64,000 bases of DNA from CAVWSM01 sp963757805 (lineage in GTDB: Bacteria; Actinomycetota; Actinomycetes; Jiangellales; Jiangellaceae). The stretch covers positions 682,001 through 746,000 of the forward strand of contig CAVWSM010000006.1 in the NCBI GenBank assembly GCA_963757805.1, in the 5' to 3' direction. A program made the position numbers and the translations under genes. A model generated the notes under the pieces. The model did not search any database, was not told the DNA's origin, and saw only the letters and a list, made by a program, of their open reading frames with translations. Shown here piece after piece: positions 1 to 8,404 of the stretch. Positions within the stretch are counted from its first letter, which is position 1. Every line of letters begins with the position of its first letter.

Positions 1-250
1 CCTTGCCGGTCCGAGTGGCCCGCTCCGGCGAGTCGCCGAAAACCTCGACCTGACCGCCGTCCGGCCGAAGCAGCCCCAACATCATGTCGATGGTCGTCGA
101 CTTGCCGGCGCCGTTGGGACCGAGGAGTGCGACAACCTCGCCAGGGCGAATGATCAGGTCGATCGAGTCGACTGCCAGTGTGGATCCAAAGCTCTTTCGC
201 AGACCCCTCAGCGCAATGGCGGGCATCTGCAACGTGCTGTCATGCGTCAT
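1..250 (-). CDS. ABC transporter ATP-binding protein, N-terminal part (cut by window edge)
   Basis: Translating the minus strand from the ATG at 250 gives about 83 residues of an ABC ATPase, running off the left end of the window. It shows the A-loop region (LRKSFGSTLAVDSIDL) and a perfect Walker A, LLGPNGAGKSTT, followed by the GLLRPDGGQVEVFG stretch typical of DrrA/CcmA-like multidrug or lipid exporters. The Q-loop, signature and Walker B lie outside the window. The permease partner would be expected beyond base 1. The start is chosen because the next upstream codons are out of frame and the protein begins a normal distance before the Walker A. Substrate cannot be told. Confidence 0.85.
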   Translation of the reverse strand, partial: MTHDSTLQMPAIALRGLRKSFGSTLAVDSIDLIIRPGEVVALLGPNGAGKSTTIDMMLGLLRPDGGQVEVFGDSPERATRTGK

Positions 251-310
251 GGGTACAACGCTCCCGTTGACCGGCCGGTGGCCCCAGTGTTGGTCGTCGT
301 GAAGAATCCG

Positions 311-322
311 TGACAGCTGTCA
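311..322. repeat. Perfect 12-bp palindrome (candidate operator)
   Basis: TGACAGCTGTCA is a perfect palindrome 61 bases upstream of the ABC ATPase start and just beyond the 3' end of glyS. Its position would suit an operator for a TetR- or GntR-like regulator of the ABC transporter, but no regulator gene is visible here, so the role is a guess. The rest of the 251-395 gap shows nothing else that I can support. Confidence 0.3.
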
Positions 323-395
323 TGCCCGGTCGCTCCCGGGCGGGCTGTCGCAGGCAGACGCATGGTCCAACGATCAAGCCGTGGGGGCGCGGGTG

Positions 396-1844
396 TCATC
401 GAGGCCAGCGCCAAAGGGAAGTGCCTGCTAGCGGTAAAAGCCAGAAGGGCGTCGGGCTCAGCTGCCGAGCAGCTTGCGCGCTCAGCCAGCCCTCGACGGC
501 GTCAAGCCCGATGCGCTCCTGCGACATGGTGTCCCGCGACCGCACCGTGACTGCTTGGTCGTCGAGCGTGTCGAAGTCGACAGTGATGCAGAACGGCGTG
601 CCGATCTCGTCTTGCCGCCGGTAGCGCCGGCCGATCGCGCCGGCGTCGTCGAACTCGACGTTCCACGAGCGTCGCAACGCCGTCGCGAGGTCGCGCGCCT
701 TGGGCGACAGGTCGGCGTTGCGCGAAAGTGGCAGCACGGCCGCCTTGACCGGCGCCAGCCGCGGGTCGAACCGCAGCACCGTGCGCTTGTCGACCCCACC
801 CTTGGTGTTGGGCGCTTCGTCCTCGTCGTAAGCGTCAAGCAGGAAGGCAAGCACCGACCGCGTCAGGCCGGCTGCCGGCTCGATCACGTACGGGAACCAG
901 CGCTCACCCTTCTCCTGGTCGAAGTAGCTCAGATCGACGCCGGAGTGCTTTGAGTGGGTCGACAGGTCGAAGTCCGTACGGTTGGCGATGCCCTCGAGCT
1001 CGGAGAACTCGGTGCCGCCGAACCGGAAGCGGTACTCGATGTCGACCGTGCGCTTGGAGTAGTGCGAGAGCTTTTCCTTCGGGTGCTCGAAGAAGCGCAG
1101 GTTGTCCGGCGACAGCCCGAGGTCGACGTACCAGTTCCAGCGCTCCTGCAGCCAGTACTCGTGCCACTGCTCGTCGGTGCCGGGCACGACGAAGAACTCC
1201 ATCTCCATCTGCTCGAACTCGCGGGTGCGGAAGATGAAGTTGCCCGGCGTGATCTCGTTGCGGAACGACTTGCCGACCTGGGCGATGCCGAACGGCGGCT
1301 TCTTGCGCGCTGAGCTCTCCACGTTCTTGAAGTTGACGAAAATGCCCTGCGCGGTCTCGGGCCGCAGGAAGTGCAGGCCCTCTTCGTTCTCCACCGCGCC
1401 CAGGTAGGTCTTGAGCAAGCCGTTGAACATGCGCGGCTCGGTGAACGCGCCCTTGACCCCGCAGTTGGGGCAGTTGACGTCAGCGAGTCCGTGCTCGGGC
1501 AGCCGCCCGTGCTTGGCTTCGTACGCCTCCTCGAGGTGGTCGGCGCGGAACCGCCGGTGGCAGTTCTGGCACTCGGTGAGCGGGTCGACGAACGCCTCCA
1601 GGTGGCCCGAGGCCTCCCATACGGGCGTGGGCAGGATGACGGCGGAATCCAGCCCGACGATGTCGTCGCGCTGCTGGACCATCGTCTTCCACCACTGGCG
1701 CCGGACGTTTTCCTTGAGCTCGACGCCGAGCGGGCCGTAATCCCAGGCGGATCGCGTGCCGCCGTAGATCTCACCGGTCGGGAAGACGAATCCCCGGCGC
1801 TTGGAGAGGCTGACGACAGAGTCGATCACGGACGCGGGTGCCAC
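396..1844 (-). CDS. glyS: Glycyl-tRNA synthetase, alpha2 (class II) type; 3' end frameshifted
   Basis: Charges tRNA-Gly with glycine in the cytoplasm. The single-chain bacterial/eukaryotic-like form is shown by the N-terminal YGGTRSAWDYGPLG block, Cys pairs CQNC (about residue 92) and CPNC (about 125), class II motif 2 (FRNEITPGNFIFRTREFEQ, about 194-212), motif 3 (AGLTRSVLA, about 325) and a C-terminal anticodon-binding domain. GTG at 1844 is chosen because TGGAG lies 7 bases upstream; ATG at 1856 and GTG at 1910 are in frame but lack a site. After GWLS the open frame runs into an unlikely 22-residue tail ending at 396. Removing one G gives RKLLGS and a stop at 458, the normal family ending, so the true 3' end is probably 458. 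Confidence 0.93.
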   Translation of the reverse strand: MAPASVIDSVVSLSKRRGFVFPTGEIYGGTRSAWDYGPLGVELKENVRRQWWKTMVQQRDDIVGLDSAVILPTPVWEASGHLEAFVDPLTECQNCHRRFRADHLEEAYEAKHGRLPEHGLADVNCPNCGVKGAFTEPRMFNGLLKTYLGAVENEEGLHFLRPETAQGIFVNFKNVESSARKKPPFGIAQVGKSFRNEITPGNFIFRTREFEQMEMEFFVVPGTDEQWHEYWLQERWNWYVDLGLSPDNLRFFEHPKEKLSHYSKRTVDIEYRFRFGGTEFSELEGIANRTDFDLSTHSKHSGVDLSYFDQEKGERWFPYVIEPAAGLTRSVLAFLLDAYDEDEAPNTKGGVDKRTVLRFDPRLAPVKAAVLPLSRNADLSPKARDLATALRRSWNVEFDDAGAIGRRYRRQDEIGTPFCITVDFDTLDDQAVTVRSRDTMSQERIGLDAVEGWLSAQAARQLSPTPFWLLPLAGTSLWRWPR

Positions 1845-1925
1845 GGGAGTCTCCATCCGGCTGGCGGTCGGCGGGGGGCGCGAGTACGGGGCCGCGGCGG
1901 ACGCCGTCACGCTGTAAGGACCAGC

Positions 1926-3095
1926 CTATCCCCCGGCACTCCGCGAGTGACCGGCGGCGACCCAGGCGGCGAGTCCCGTGGTGATCGGGACGGCCGCGAC
2001 GATGCCGAGCCCGCCGCACAGGCTCCGTACGACTTCTTGCGCGACAAGCTCATCGGTCAGCACGTCGAGGACGCGGGCCTGGGAGGCCTCGAACAGCACC
2101 AACAGCGGCAACGCCGCACCCGCGTAGGCGAGGACCAACGTGTTGACCGTTGCCGCGACGTGATCACGCCCCACCCGCATCCCTGCTGCCAGAGCGCGAC
2201 GCCGGGGCATCGTCGGGTCAGCGCGTACGACCTCCCACACGGCCGCGGTTTGGGTCACGGTCACGTCGTCGAGCACCCCGAGGGCTCCGATCACGAGACC
2301 CGCCAGGAGCAGTCCGCGGAGGTCGATCACGCCGATGTACTCTGCGGCTTCCGTGAACAGCCCGGTGAAGCGGCCGACAGTCAGCACAAGCGACCCGATC
2401 AACCCAGTCAGCGTCAGGCTCGCCAGCGTGCCGAGCAACGCAACAGATGTACGTACGGAGAACCCGTGGGCCAAGTAGAGCGTGCAGATCATGATGGCCG
2501 CCGCCCCGACGACCGCGATGCCGAGCGGCGACTTTCCTTGCAGCACGGCCGGCAGGACGAACAGCACCAACAGCAACCCGGTGACGCCGAGCCCGATCAG
2601 TGCATTGAGGCCCTTCCACCGGGAGAGCAGGAGCACGGCCGCCACGAATGCCAAAGTGAGCCAGGTCAAGGTGGACCCGCGCTGGAAGTCGACGAGGTCG
2701 TACTGGAACTCGGGCGGTGCATCCGCCGTGTATCGCAATACGACCTCGTCGCCGACCGCATATTCAGGAGCACCGAATCCGGCGGGGATCAGGATCTGAA
2801 CGGTCTCCCCCTCGTCCGGTCCGTCCTCGAGCCGGATGGTGCCCTGCAGGCACTGGCCCTCCTCCGTGACTCCGTCCTCGGGCTGAGTGCTGGGACAGTC
2901 GGTTATCGACTCGATCGTGCCGCCGTAGCGCACCACACTCGAGAGGCTTGGCGTCTCCCCGCGCGGCCACAGCAGCACCAGAGCGATAGCGGTGGCGATC
3001 ACGAAGGGCACCACCGCGAGCAGCACGGCGCGCCGTGGTCCTGGCGCGATGACGACGTCTGGGACGTCCTCCGCTCGGTGGTTTCCCCTACCCAC
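1926..3095 (-). CDS. YibE/F-family integral membrane protein
   Basis: A 389-residue membrane protein. After a short basic N-terminus comes one transmembrane helix (about 22-44), a roughly 90-residue extracytoplasmic segment with acidic and Cys-containing stretches, then about seven hydrophobic helices. The block GVLDDVTVTQTAAVWEV and the following RRRALAAGMRVGRDHVAATVNTL region are the conserved signature of the YibE/F family, whose function is not established. Its start overlaps the stop of the upstream monooxygenase-like gene by 8 bases (3088-3095), so the two are probably co-translated. glyS follows 81 bases downstream on the same strand. Confidence 0.9.
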   Translation of the reverse strand: MGRGNHRAEDVPDVVIAPGPRRAVLLAVVPFVIATAIALVLLWPRGETPSLSSVVRYGGTIESITDCPSTQPEDGVTEEGQCLQGTIRLEDGPDEGETVQILIPAGFGAPEYAVGDEVVLRYTADAPPEFQYDLVDFQRGSTLTWLTLAFVAAVLLLSRWKGLNALIGLGVTGLLLVLFVLPAVLQGKSPLGIAVVGAAAIMICTLYLAHGFSVRTSVALLGTLASLTLTGLIGSLVLTVGRFTGLFTEAAEYIGVIDLRGLLLAGLVIGALGVLDDVTVTQTAAVWEVVRADPTMPRRRALAAGMRVGRDHVAATVNTLVLAYAGAALPLLVLFEASQARVLDVLTDELVAQEVVRSLCGGLGIVAAVPITTGLAAWVAAGHSRSAGG

Positions 3096-3438
3096 GGCCG
3101 ACCGTGTCAGCGTCTGCCGCTCGCGCCGAGTTGGTCGACCGGGTGCCGGTGCTGTCCACCACCGTCAGCACCTCGAAGGCGGTCGGCTCGTCGATGGCCG
3201 TCGACAGCAGCTGGACCGCCTCGATCTTGACCTCATAGGCCGACAGCGCCCGACGGTAGGACCCCACATCGGCCCACTCCGTCGCCAGCACCCAGAGTTC
3301 GCCGTCGTCCGTGGCCCGCCCGATGCGCGCCACCACGAAGCCAGGCCGCTGCGCCAGCACGTCCACAGCGCGGCGCGCGGCGTCGAGGAAGCCCGCGGCT
3401 TGGGGCTCGCGTACGCGGTGCCGCGTGATGGCCAGCAT
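3088..3438 (-). CDS. Antibiotic biosynthesis monooxygenase (ABM)-fold small protein
   Basis: A 116-residue protein with the ferredoxin-like ABM/dimeric alpha-beta barrel layout: an N-terminal strand MLAITRHRV, a helix with FLDAARRAVDVLAQRPGFVVARIGRA, then ELWVLATEWADVGSYRRAL and a C-terminal strand. Relatives range from small quinone or heme-degrading oxygenases to stress proteins of unknown role. The ATG at 3438 is preceded by a good Shine-Dalgarno (AGGAGG, 8 bases), which excludes the longer upstream open frame. It overlaps yibE/F downstream and is divergent from znuA; the Zur box at 3555-3569 lies in the shared promoter region, so zinc control of this gene is possible but unproven. Confidence 0.7.
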   Translation of the reverse strand: MLAITRHRVREPQAAGFLDAARRAVDVLAQRPGFVVARIGRATDDGELWVLATEWADVGSYRRALSAYEVKIEAVQLLSTAIDEPTAFEVLTVVDSTGTRSTNSARAADADTVGRG

Positions 3439-3554
3439 GTCCGAGCTCCTCCTAGTCGGCCGGATCGGCTCCAACCTACGCGTACGGCTCGAATCTCCCG
3501 GGCTGGGCGCCGCCGACTTCGACCGACGACTTTGACACTGGTTGCCATCGCAAG

Positions 3555-3569
3555 TGATAATCATTTTCA
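3555..3569 (+). promoter_or_regulatory. Zur operator overlapping the znuA start codon
   Basis: TGATAATCATTTTCA is a 7-1-7 inverted repeat with one mismatch and matches the TGAAAATGATTTTCA-type zinc-uptake regulator (Zur) boxes known from actinobacteria. Its last base is the first base of the znuA ATG at 3569. There is no separate Shine-Dalgarno, so the transcript is probably leaderless or nearly so, and Zur binding would directly block initiation. The matching regulator gene ends the same operon at 6261-6683, giving autoregulation. Confidence 0.85.
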
Positions 3570-4513
3570 TGATGACTCGGAAAACTGTCTCGATCGCGCT
3601 GGTTGCCGCACTCCCCCTCGTCATCGCCGCCTGCGGGTCCGACGACGACGACGCCGCCACGGATGCCACGCCAACCGTCGCGGCGGCGTTCTACCCGCTG
3701 GCGTATGTGGCGGAGCGCGTCGGCGGCGATGCCGTGCGCGTCGAGAACCTCACCGCTCCTGGGCTCGAGCCGCATGACCTGGAGCTCACTCCGCGACAGG
3801 TGGGCGATCTGGCCGAGGCTGACCTGGTCGTCTTCGAGGCCGGATTCCAGCCGGCGGTCGACGACGCCGTCGAGCAGAACGCCGCCGACAAGGCGCTCGA
3901 CGTCACCGAGGTCGTCGAGCTGCTGCCGGCGAGCGCCGAGGAGGAGCACGCCGAGGGTGAGGAGCACGCGGAGGAGGAGCACGACCACGGTGACCTCGAC
4001 CCGCACGTCTGGCTCGACCCCACCCGGCTGGCGACGATCACCGAAGCGGTGGCCGATCGGCTCACCGAGCTCGCTCCCAACGACGCAGCCGGCATCCGTT
4101 CCCGCGCCGACGACCTGACGGCGGAGCTCACCGCGCTCGACGACGAGTTCCGCACCGGCCTCGGCAGCTGTGAGATCGACACATTCGTGACCAGCCACGC
4201 GGCATTCGGCTACCTTGCCGACCGCTACGGTCTGCACATGCAGGGCATCAGCGGTCTCGACCCGGAGGCCGAGCCGTCGGCAGCCCAGATCGCCGAGGTC
4301 CAAAACGTCGTCACGCAGAACGGCGTCGACACGATCTTCTACGAGCGCCTCGTCAGCCCCAAGGTCGCCGAGACGATTGCGAGCGACCTCGGCCTGCAGA
4401 CGGCGGTGCTCGATCCCATCGAGGGGCTGACCGACGACACTGAGAGCGAGGATTACTTCTCGCTCATGCACGCCAACCTGGAAGCCCTTCAGAAGGCAAA
4501 CCACTGCTCATGA
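3569..4513 (+). CDS. znuA: Zinc ABC transporter substrate-binding lipoprotein
   Basis: Captures Zn(2+) outside the membrane and delivers it to ZnuB. The 314-residue protein has a lipoprotein signal with the lipobox VIAAC (Cys22), then the cluster A-I metal-receptor fold. Probable ligands are the His in EPHDLEL (about 70), a His/Glu-rich mobile loop with EEHAEGEEHAEEEHDHG, the His in DPHVWLDP, and the FVTSHAAFGYLADRYG block. The His-rich loop distinguishes zinc from manganese receptors. Two tandem ATGs occur at 3569 and 3572; either may be used. The stop overlaps the znuC start (ATGA). Confidence 0.95.
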   Translation: MMTRKTVSIALVAALPLVIAACGSDDDDAATDATPTVAAAFYPLAYVAERVGGDAVRVENLTAPGLEPHDLELTPRQVGDLAEADLVVFEAGFQPAVDDAVEQNAADKALDVTEVVELLPASAEEEHAEGEEHAEEEHDHGDLDPHVWLDPTRLATITEAVADRLTELAPNDAAGIRSRADDLTAELTALDDEFRTGLGSCEIDTFVTSHAAFGYLADRYGLHMQGISGLDPEAEPSAAQIAEVQNVVTQNGVDTIFYERLVSPKVAETIASDLGLQTAVLDPIEGLTDDTESEDYFSLMHANLEALQKANHCS

Positions 4514-5277
4514 ACGTCGACTCCAGCCCGGCCGTCCGCGTCGAGGACGCGTCCGTCGTACTCGGCGGTCGGTCGGTGCTGCGAGGCGTCGATCTGACCG
4601 TGCGCACTGGCGAGGTCGTGACCTTGCTAGGCGCCAACGGTTCCGGCAAGTCGACCCTTGTGCGCGCCATCGTCGGACTGCTCCCGTTGGTGGCTGGTGA
4701 CGTACAGCTGTTCGGCACGCCGCGTGCGCAGTTCCGAGACTGGCAGCGCATCGGGTACGTGCCGCAGCGCGCGACGGCGGCCAGCGGGGTCCCGGCAACC
4801 GTACGCGAAGTCGTGTCCGTCGGGCGGCTGCCGCGGTTGCGACCGTTCCGACCGTTCAGCCGGGCCGATCGCACTGCGGTTGACGCGGCACTCGACCTCG
4901 TCGGGCTGGCCGACCGGTCCGACGACAGCGTCGCTGAGCTGTCCGGCGGGCAGCAGCAGCGTGTGCTCATCGCTCGCGCCGCAGCGGCCGAGCCCGACCT
5001 GCTGATCCTCGACGAGCCCAACGCGGGCATCGACCAGGCCAGCCAACAGGCCTTCGCTCGCGCGCTGCGTGCGTTCGTGGCGTCTGGCCGCACGGTGCTG
5101 CTCGTCGTACACGAGATGGGTCCGTTGGCTCCGCTGATCGATCGCGCGGTCGTGCTGCGCGACGGTCTGGTCGTGCATGACGGGCCGCTACCGGCGCCTG
5201 TTGGTCCGCACGCCGAGTCCGGGCACCAGCACGTCCACCCACACGCAGACTCCAGGCAGGAAGGCTTGTTCGGATGA
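4510..5277 (+). CDS. znuC: Zinc ABC transporter ATP-binding protein
   Basis: Powers zinc import with ZnuA and ZnuB. The 255-residue protein has Walker A GANGSGKST (about 39-47), Q-loop GYVPQR, signature LSGGQQQR (about 143), Walker B LLILDEP and the switch His in VVHEMG. The C-terminus carries a His-rich tail (GPHAESGHQHVHPHADSR), which could bind zinc and is unusual for the core ATPase fold. It starts inside the znuA stop (ATGA) and its own stop overlaps the znuB start by 4 bases, so all three are translationally coupled. Confidence 0.95.
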   Translation: MNVDSSPAVRVEDASVVLGGRSVLRGVDLTVRTGEVVTLLGANGSGKSTLVRAIVGLLPLVAGDVQLFGTPRAQFRDWQRIGYVPQRATAASGVPATVREVVSVGRLPRLRPFRPFSRADRTAVDAALDLVGLADRSDDSVAELSGGQQQRVLIARAAAAEPDLLILDEPNAGIDQASQQAFARALRAFVASGRTVLLVVHEMGPLAPLIDRAVVLRDGLVVHDGPLPAPVGPHAESGHQHVHPHADSRQEGLFG

Positions 5278-6274
5278 GCTTCCTGAGCTTGGAGTTCATG
5301 CAGCGGGCGCTGGTGGCCGCGTTCTTGACCGGGCTGGCCGCTCCGGCGATCGGCACGTATCCTCGTGCAGCGCCGACAGGCGTTGATGGGCGACGGCATC
5401 GGGCACGTTGCACTCACCGGCGTCGCGCTCGGGCTGCTGACCGGGCGCGCGCCAGTGCTCACCGCGATCATCGTCGCGATCCTCGGCGCCGTCGCGATCG
5501 AGCTCGTGCGGCAGCGCGGCAAGGCATCGGCCGACGTTGCGCTCGCGATGTTGTTCTACGGCGGCATCGCTGGCGGTGTGCTGATCACCGGGCTCGCGGG
5601 CAGCAGCGCCGCCACGCTCAATACGTATCTCTTCGGGTCGATCACCACCGTCTCGACCTCCGACCTTTGGGTCGTGGCCGGGCTGGCCGTGGTCGTGCTG
5701 GTGATCGTGCTCGGGCTGCGGCGGCAGTTCTTTGCGCTGAGCCAGGACGAGGAGTACGCGCGGGTGGCCGGCCTGCCCGTCCGGGCCTACGGCATCCTGC
5801 TTGCCGTGCTGGCCGCGGTGACAGTGACCGTCTCGATGCGTACGGTCGGCCTGCTGCTCGTCAGCGCGCTCATGGTGGTGCCGGTCGCGACGTCGCAACA
5901 GCTCGCGCGATCGTTCCGCGTCGACGATGCTCCTGTCGATGGTGCTCGGCGTTGCCGCTGCTGTGCTCGGCGTCGTGTTCTCCTACTACGTCGACGCCCC
6001 GTCCGGTCCGAGCATCGTCGTCCTGTCGTTGGCCGGGTTCGCGGTGGCGTGGCCGGTCGGCGCGGCGCTGCGGCGACGCCGTGTGGGCGTGGCCCGGGTG
6101 CTGCCGAGCGAGGACGACGTGCTCGTGGCGTCGCGCCACGTGAATGCCGAGCAACATGCGCATGAGCACGGGACGGAGTGCGGCCACTCCGCCGTACCCC
6201 ATGAAGACCACGTCGACTATCTGCACGACGGGCACCTGCACGCCGCGCACGGGAGCCACTATGACGAACACTGA
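5274..6274 (+). CDS. znuB: Zinc ABC transporter permease; two frameshifts in this sequence
   Basis: Membrane channel subunit of the zinc importer. The protein starts MSFLSLEFMQRALVAAFLTG, leaves frame at about 5361 (TATCCTC, one extra C), continues LVQRRQALMGDGIGHVALTG, and leaves frame again at about 5923 (extra G) before TMLLSMVLGVAAAVLG. Corrected, it is about 332 residues with eight or more hydrophobic helices and the family block LMGDGIGHVALTG. The tail is strikingly His-rich (EQHAHEHGTECGH ... HDGHLHAAHGSHYDEH), continuing the pattern of ZnuA and ZnuC. Both shifts fit single-base insertions. If they are real, the importer is dead; sequence error is the simpler reading. The end overlaps zur by 14 bases. 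Confidence 0.85.
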
Positions 6275-6683
6275 CCAGCCTGTAGCCCTGCGTGCTACCC
6301 GGCAGCGCAACGCGGTGTCGTCAGCGCTCGCCGAGCTCGACGAGTTCCACAGCGCCCAGGAGATCCACGACATTCTCCGGCGACGAGGTGAGTCGGTCGG
6401 CTTGACCACGGTCTACCGCACCCTGTCCGCGCTCGCCGACGCCGGCGAGATCGACGTGCTTCGTACGGCCAGCGGTGAGGCCGTCTACCGCCGCTGCGGC
6501 GAAAGTCACCACCATCATCTGGTCTGCCGGTCGTGCGGTGCGACGGTCGAGGTCGAAGGCCCAGCCGTCGAGCGGTGGGCGCAGCAAGTCGCCGCTCAGC
6601 ACGGGTTCACCGACGTGAGCCACACCGTCGAGGTCTTCGGCACCTGCGCCGCCTGCTCGCGAGCAGCGCGCAAGGCCAAGTGA
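6261..6683 (+). CDS. zur: Zinc uptake regulator (Fur family)
   Basis: A Fur-family repressor of 140 residues: an N-terminal winged helix (RATRQRNAVSSALAE ... TTVYRTLSALADAG), then the metal and dimer domain with GESHHHHLVCRSCGATVEVEG and a second Cys pair CAAC near the C-terminus. The two CxxC motifs form the structural zinc site. As the last gene of znuACB-zur, under a Zur box, it should sense zinc and repress its own operon. ATG at 6261 is chosen because longer in-frame starts lie inside znuB and add a low-complexity extension. Zur rather than iron Fur is inferred from context. Confidence 0.92.
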   Translation: MTNTDQPVALRATRQRNAVSSALAELDEFHSAQEIHDILRRRGESVGLTTVYRTLSALADAGEIDVLRTASGEAVYRRCGESHHHHLVCRSCGATVEVEGPAVERWAQQVAAQHGFTDVSHTVEVFGTCAACSRAARKAK

Positions 6684-6729
6684 CCTCGCGGATCGGCCTC
6701 AGACATCTGGCACCGGTAGCCTGCGCAGG

Positions 6730-7164
6730 GTGGTGGGGATTTCAATCGAGGGCGCGGCGCGCGAGCTGCTCGACAGCGACGCCGTGGCTCATGTGGTCAC
6801 GCTGAACGAGGACGGCTCCCCGCACGTCACGGCGGCCTGGGTCGGGGCTGACGGCGACGAGATTGTCCTGGCCACGATCCCCTACCAGCGGAAGCTGCGT
6901 AACCTGCGCCGCGACCCCCGCGTCGCGCTGTCGATCCCGACCACGCATGTGAACGACTGGGGCTTGCTCGAGTACCTGGTTGTGTACGGGACGGCGCGGG
7001 TGACCGAGGGCGGTGCCGCCGAGATGCTCCAACAGCTCGCCCACGTCTACCTCGGGCCCGACGTGGTGTTTCCACCCATGCCGAACCCGCCACCCGGCTT
7101 TGTCACGAGAATCAGGCCGGAGCGGTTCGGCGGGGTCGGGCCGTGGAATCCCCCACCCCAGTGA
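6730..7164 (+). CDS. Split-barrel flavin/F420-dependent oxidoreductase (PPOX class)
   Basis: A 144-residue pyridoxamine-phosphate-oxidase-like split barrel: AHVVTLNEDGSPHVTAAWV, then GDEIVLATIPYQRKLRNLRRDPRVALSI, a strand with YLVVYGTARVTEGG, and the C-terminal motif FVTRIRPERFGGVGPW. This pattern is typical of actinobacterial F420- or FMN-dependent enzymes (Rv1155/Rv2607-like relatives). The substrate is unknown. It starts with GTG at 6730, 46 bases after zur on the same strand; another in-frame GTG follows at 6733. No clear Shine-Dalgarno is seen. Confidence 0.75.
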   Translation: MVGISIEGAARELLDSDAVAHVVTLNEDGSPHVTAAWVGADGDEIVLATIPYQRKLRNLRRDPRVALSIPTTHVNDWGLLEYLVVYGTARVTEGGAAEMLQQLAHVYLGPDVVFPPMPNPPPGFVTRIRPERFGGVGPWNPPPQ

Positions 7165-7191
7165 CGAACGCACCACCCCTCGAAACAGCGC

Positions 7192-8265
7192 TCACCGAAG
7201 CAGCCGGTAGAAGCGCCAGTAGTCGGTGTCAATCGGCAGGATCTCCACGTCGCGGAAGCCCGCGTCCACGGCGTACTGACGGAATGTCGCGGGCCGCATG
7301 ACGGCTCCGGTGGCCGCAGTGCCCGGCTCAAACAACGCGCCGGGCAGGCAACTCACCACGCTCCAGCCGTACTCCGTCCGTTCCCGCAGTGAGGCGGGGG
7401 CGGTGAACGCGTCATCGACCCGCCCGTCCACCACGAGCACGATTCCGTCGGCGGTGAGGATCTCCCGGACCGCGCGCAGCACGTCGACGGGATGCGCCAT
7501 GTCGTGCACAGCTTCGAAAATCGTGACCAAGTCATAGCGCTGAGGCTGATTCACAAGGTCAGCGGCGTCCGCCACGGAGAAGGTCACGCGATCGGCGACT
7601 CCCGCTAGCTCGGCATGCTGACGTGCAGCGGTGATGGCATCGCCGTCAAGGTCGACACCGTCTACGACGATGGCGGTGTACGCCTGGGCCATGGCGATGC
7701 TGGACCACCCGGTGCCACATGCGAGATCGGCAACTCGTGCCGGCGGCTCGGCACGCAGCCGAGCGTGCAGGTCGGCGATGGCAGGCAGCCACTCGCTGCC
7801 GAGGAGGTTGATGAACCGGGCCCGGTTAGGATCCGCGCGACCCTCGGGCGCCCACGGAAGGGGTGGAGGAGCGCCGCCCGTGCGCAGAGCGTCCACCAGG
7901 GGCGCCAGGCGACGACCCGCGCGCACGACCTCCACTCCCGCATGCGCCTGGTACCGGACGTCATCGGTGTCTGCGAGGACGGGGATGTGCTCGGGTGGCA
8001 GCCGGTACCGGCGCGCAAGTGGGTCGCTGCGCGGCTCGTCGACGTCGACGAGCCCGCTCGCGGCTTGCTGCTCGAGCCATTCGCGTGCGTAGCGTTCGGC
8101 CACGCCCGTACGGGCAGCCAGCTGTGCAGGCGTGACCGACCCCGACTGGGCGAGCGCGCTGTAGAGCCCCAGTCGTTGGCCGAGATAGATGGAGTACAGC
8201 TCCAAAGCCCCGACCACCGCCACGGAGAGCCGTTCGGCCAGCGCATCCGTCCGATCGCTCACCAT
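7192..8265 (-). CDS. SAM-dependent methyltransferase with N-terminal winged helix
   Basis: A 357-residue protein in two parts. Residues about 1-100 form a winged-helix dimerisation domain (ALELYSIYLGQRLGLYSAL, then a helix-turn-helix with RTGVAERYAREWLEQQAASG), as in O-methyltransferases and their relatives. Residues about 165-340 form a class I Rossmann methyltransferase with motif I VADLACGTGWSS, the acidic ribose-binding VDGVDLDGDAI, and DLVTIFEAVHDMAHP. The arrangement is that of the large actinobacterial methyltransferase family often found beside small-molecule genes. The substrate is unknown. It is divergent from the DUF899 gene and converges on the split-barrel gene, 27 bases away. 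Confidence 0.82.
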   Translation of the reverse strand: MVSDRTDALAERLSVAVVGALELYSIYLGQRLGLYSALAQSGSVTPAQLAARTGVAERYAREWLEQQAASGLVDVDEPRSDPLARRYRLPPEHIPVLADTDDVRYQAHAGVEVVRAGRRLAPLVDALRTGGAPPPLPWAPEGRADPNRARFINLLGSEWLPAIADLHARLRAEPPARVADLACGTGWSSIAMAQAYTAIVVDGVDLDGDAITAARQHAELAGVADRVTFSVADAADLVNQPQRYDLVTIFEAVHDMAHPVDVLRAVREILTADGIVLVVDGRVDDAFTAPASLRERTEYGWSVVSCLPGALFEPGTAATGAVMRPATFRQYAVDAGFRDVEILPIDTDYWRFYRLLR

Positions 8266-8404
8266 GACCTCCGCATCAAATCGCTTCTAGCCCCGCAAGA
8301 ACCCAGCGACACCCACGGGTATTGACGCTTGTCACGAGAGGGACTCATCGGTAGACCCTGAAGCGGACAACGTCGAATGGTGGGACCCGAAGGAGGGACG
8401 CCTG

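Noticed and set aside
1371..3230. A 619-codon plus-strand open frame
   Set aside because: Antisense to glyS and the YibE/F gene; the translation is Arg/His/Gln-rich and without recognisable domains.
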